DNA of 64,000 bases from Locusta migratoria (Eukaryota; Arthropoda; Insecta; Orthoptera; Acrididae), in assembly GCA_026315105.1 (NCBI GenBank), contig CM048744.1, forward strand, positions 24,283,759-24,347,758, in the 5' to 3' direction. This document shows, piece by piece, positions 63,540 to 64,000 of this stretch. Position 1 is the stretch's first letter. Every line of letters starts with the position of its first letter. Below the pieces are notes generated by a model. The model had not been told where the DNA came from. It saw only the letters and a list, made by a program, of their open reading frames with translations, and did not search any database. Made by a program: the position numbers and the translations under genes.

Positions 63540-64000
63540 CAGGTTTGCTAAATGTTCTTAAACTGTACGTCCGGATACCACAATATCATCTAAGTAGTTC
63601 GAGCAACACGGTACAGAAACTGTCAGCTGTTCCAAGAAACGCTGAAAATGGTGGGGGCGGAAGAACTGCCAAAGGGTAGGCGTTGAAATTGAAAAAGGCC
63701 CATGTGAGTATTAATGACGAAAAACTTTTTTGACTCGTCATCAAGCGGAATCTGTAAGTATGCCTCTGCTAAATCAATCTTGGAAAAGAAGCGAGACTGT
63801 CCTAATTTGTCCATTAGTTCCTCAGGTCTGGGCAGAGGGTAAGTGTCTACAATTGTTTGACTGTTCACTGTTGATTTGAAGTCTGCACAGAGACGAAGTT
63901 TTCCTGACGGCTTGGGTATAATTACTAAAGGCGAGGCCCACTGACTCGCAGAAACAGGAGAAATCACCCCACTATCTTGCCAACGTTTAAGTTCGTCTGC
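63540..64000 (-). pseudogene. Gypsy #2 reverse transcriptase, partial at window edge
   Basis: The frame is open from the edge (ELKRWQDSGVISPVSASQW) through ASPLVIIPKPSGKLRLCADF, FSKIDLAEAYLQIPLD (first catalytic D) and FQRLPFGSSSAPTIF. A one-base loss near 63645 puts the following YLDDIVVSGRT box (about 63590) into another frame. The wording is standard for Ty3/gypsy RT. The N-terminal fingers lie outside the window. Confidence 0.85.

Larger units (their letters stand above)
54809..64000 (-). mobile_element. Ty3/gypsy element #2, runs off the right edge
   Basis: Minus-strand order from the right edge: RT, RNase H, integrase zinc finger, integrase core, polypurine tract, 3' LTR. LINE copy C is inserted between the zinc-finger halves (56455-62381). 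This is the gypsy pol order (RT-RNase H-integrase). The 5' LTR, gag and protease would lie beyond 64000. Reading frames carry a few shifts. Confidence 0.85.

Overview
The window looks like intergenic DNA from a large insect genome, most likely an orthopteran (grasshopper or locust). I judge this from the mix of transposable elements: tRNA-derived SINEs with a B-box head and a GTCCCATAA-type tail, an I-superfamily LINE with RNase H, CR1-like LINEs with an SGNH-esterase ORF1, a Penelope element with a GIY-YIG domain, Ty3/gypsy elements, Tc1/mariner, hAT and PIF/Harbinger. The species assignment is inference. I recognise no host gene, rRNA or functional tRNA gene. Nearly all coding sequence belongs to mobile elements, most of it broken by frameshifts, stops or nested insertions.

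Layout. (1) 1-17640 is one minus-strand Ty3/gypsy element (gypsy #1) split by a SINE (199-396), a Penelope-like element (411-4455, itself holding a fold-back tRNA-like repeat) and a degenerate I-type LINE, copy A (5313-17164). Copy A is split in turn by a younger copy of the same family in the opposite direction, copy B (9725-15631). (2) 17641-19862 is mostly unassigned, with AT and TG microsatellites. (3) 19863-28277 is an 8.4-kb inverted repeat with arms of about 1.3-2 kb. It carries the same small reading frame in both arms, and its left arm is enlarged by a 2.65-kb insertion and two SINEs. (4) 28278-40511 is old debris: a CR1 fragment, a hAT element with an 8-bp target duplication, a fossil mariner, an RTE-like fragment and several SINEs. 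(5) 40840-44866 is a near full-length CR1-like LINE with multiple lesions. (6) 44919-51336 is a Tc1/mariner-superfamily element with long terminal inverted repeats, split by a 4.5-kb PIF/Harbinger element. (7) 51337-54808 has SINE pieces, a second fold-back tRNA-like repeat, another CR1 fragment and a GC-rich fold-back element. (8) 54809-64000 is a second minus-strand gypsy element (gypsy #2: 3' LTR, integrase, RNase H, RT). It is split by copy C (56455-62381), the best-preserved copy of the I-type LINE.

How the parts relate. Target-site duplications and interrupted reading frames give a relative order. Gypsy #1 predates LINE A, which predates LINE B. Gypsy #2 predates LINE C. The Tc1/mariner element predates the Harbinger element inside it. 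The I-type LINE and the SINEs appear to end in the same kind of stem-loop: a shared loop near TGATGACC..GTAGTT, with different but still paired stem bases. This suggests that this LINE, or a relative, mobilises the SINEs. That, and the large inverted repeat with its unknown reading frame, are the most useful leads here.
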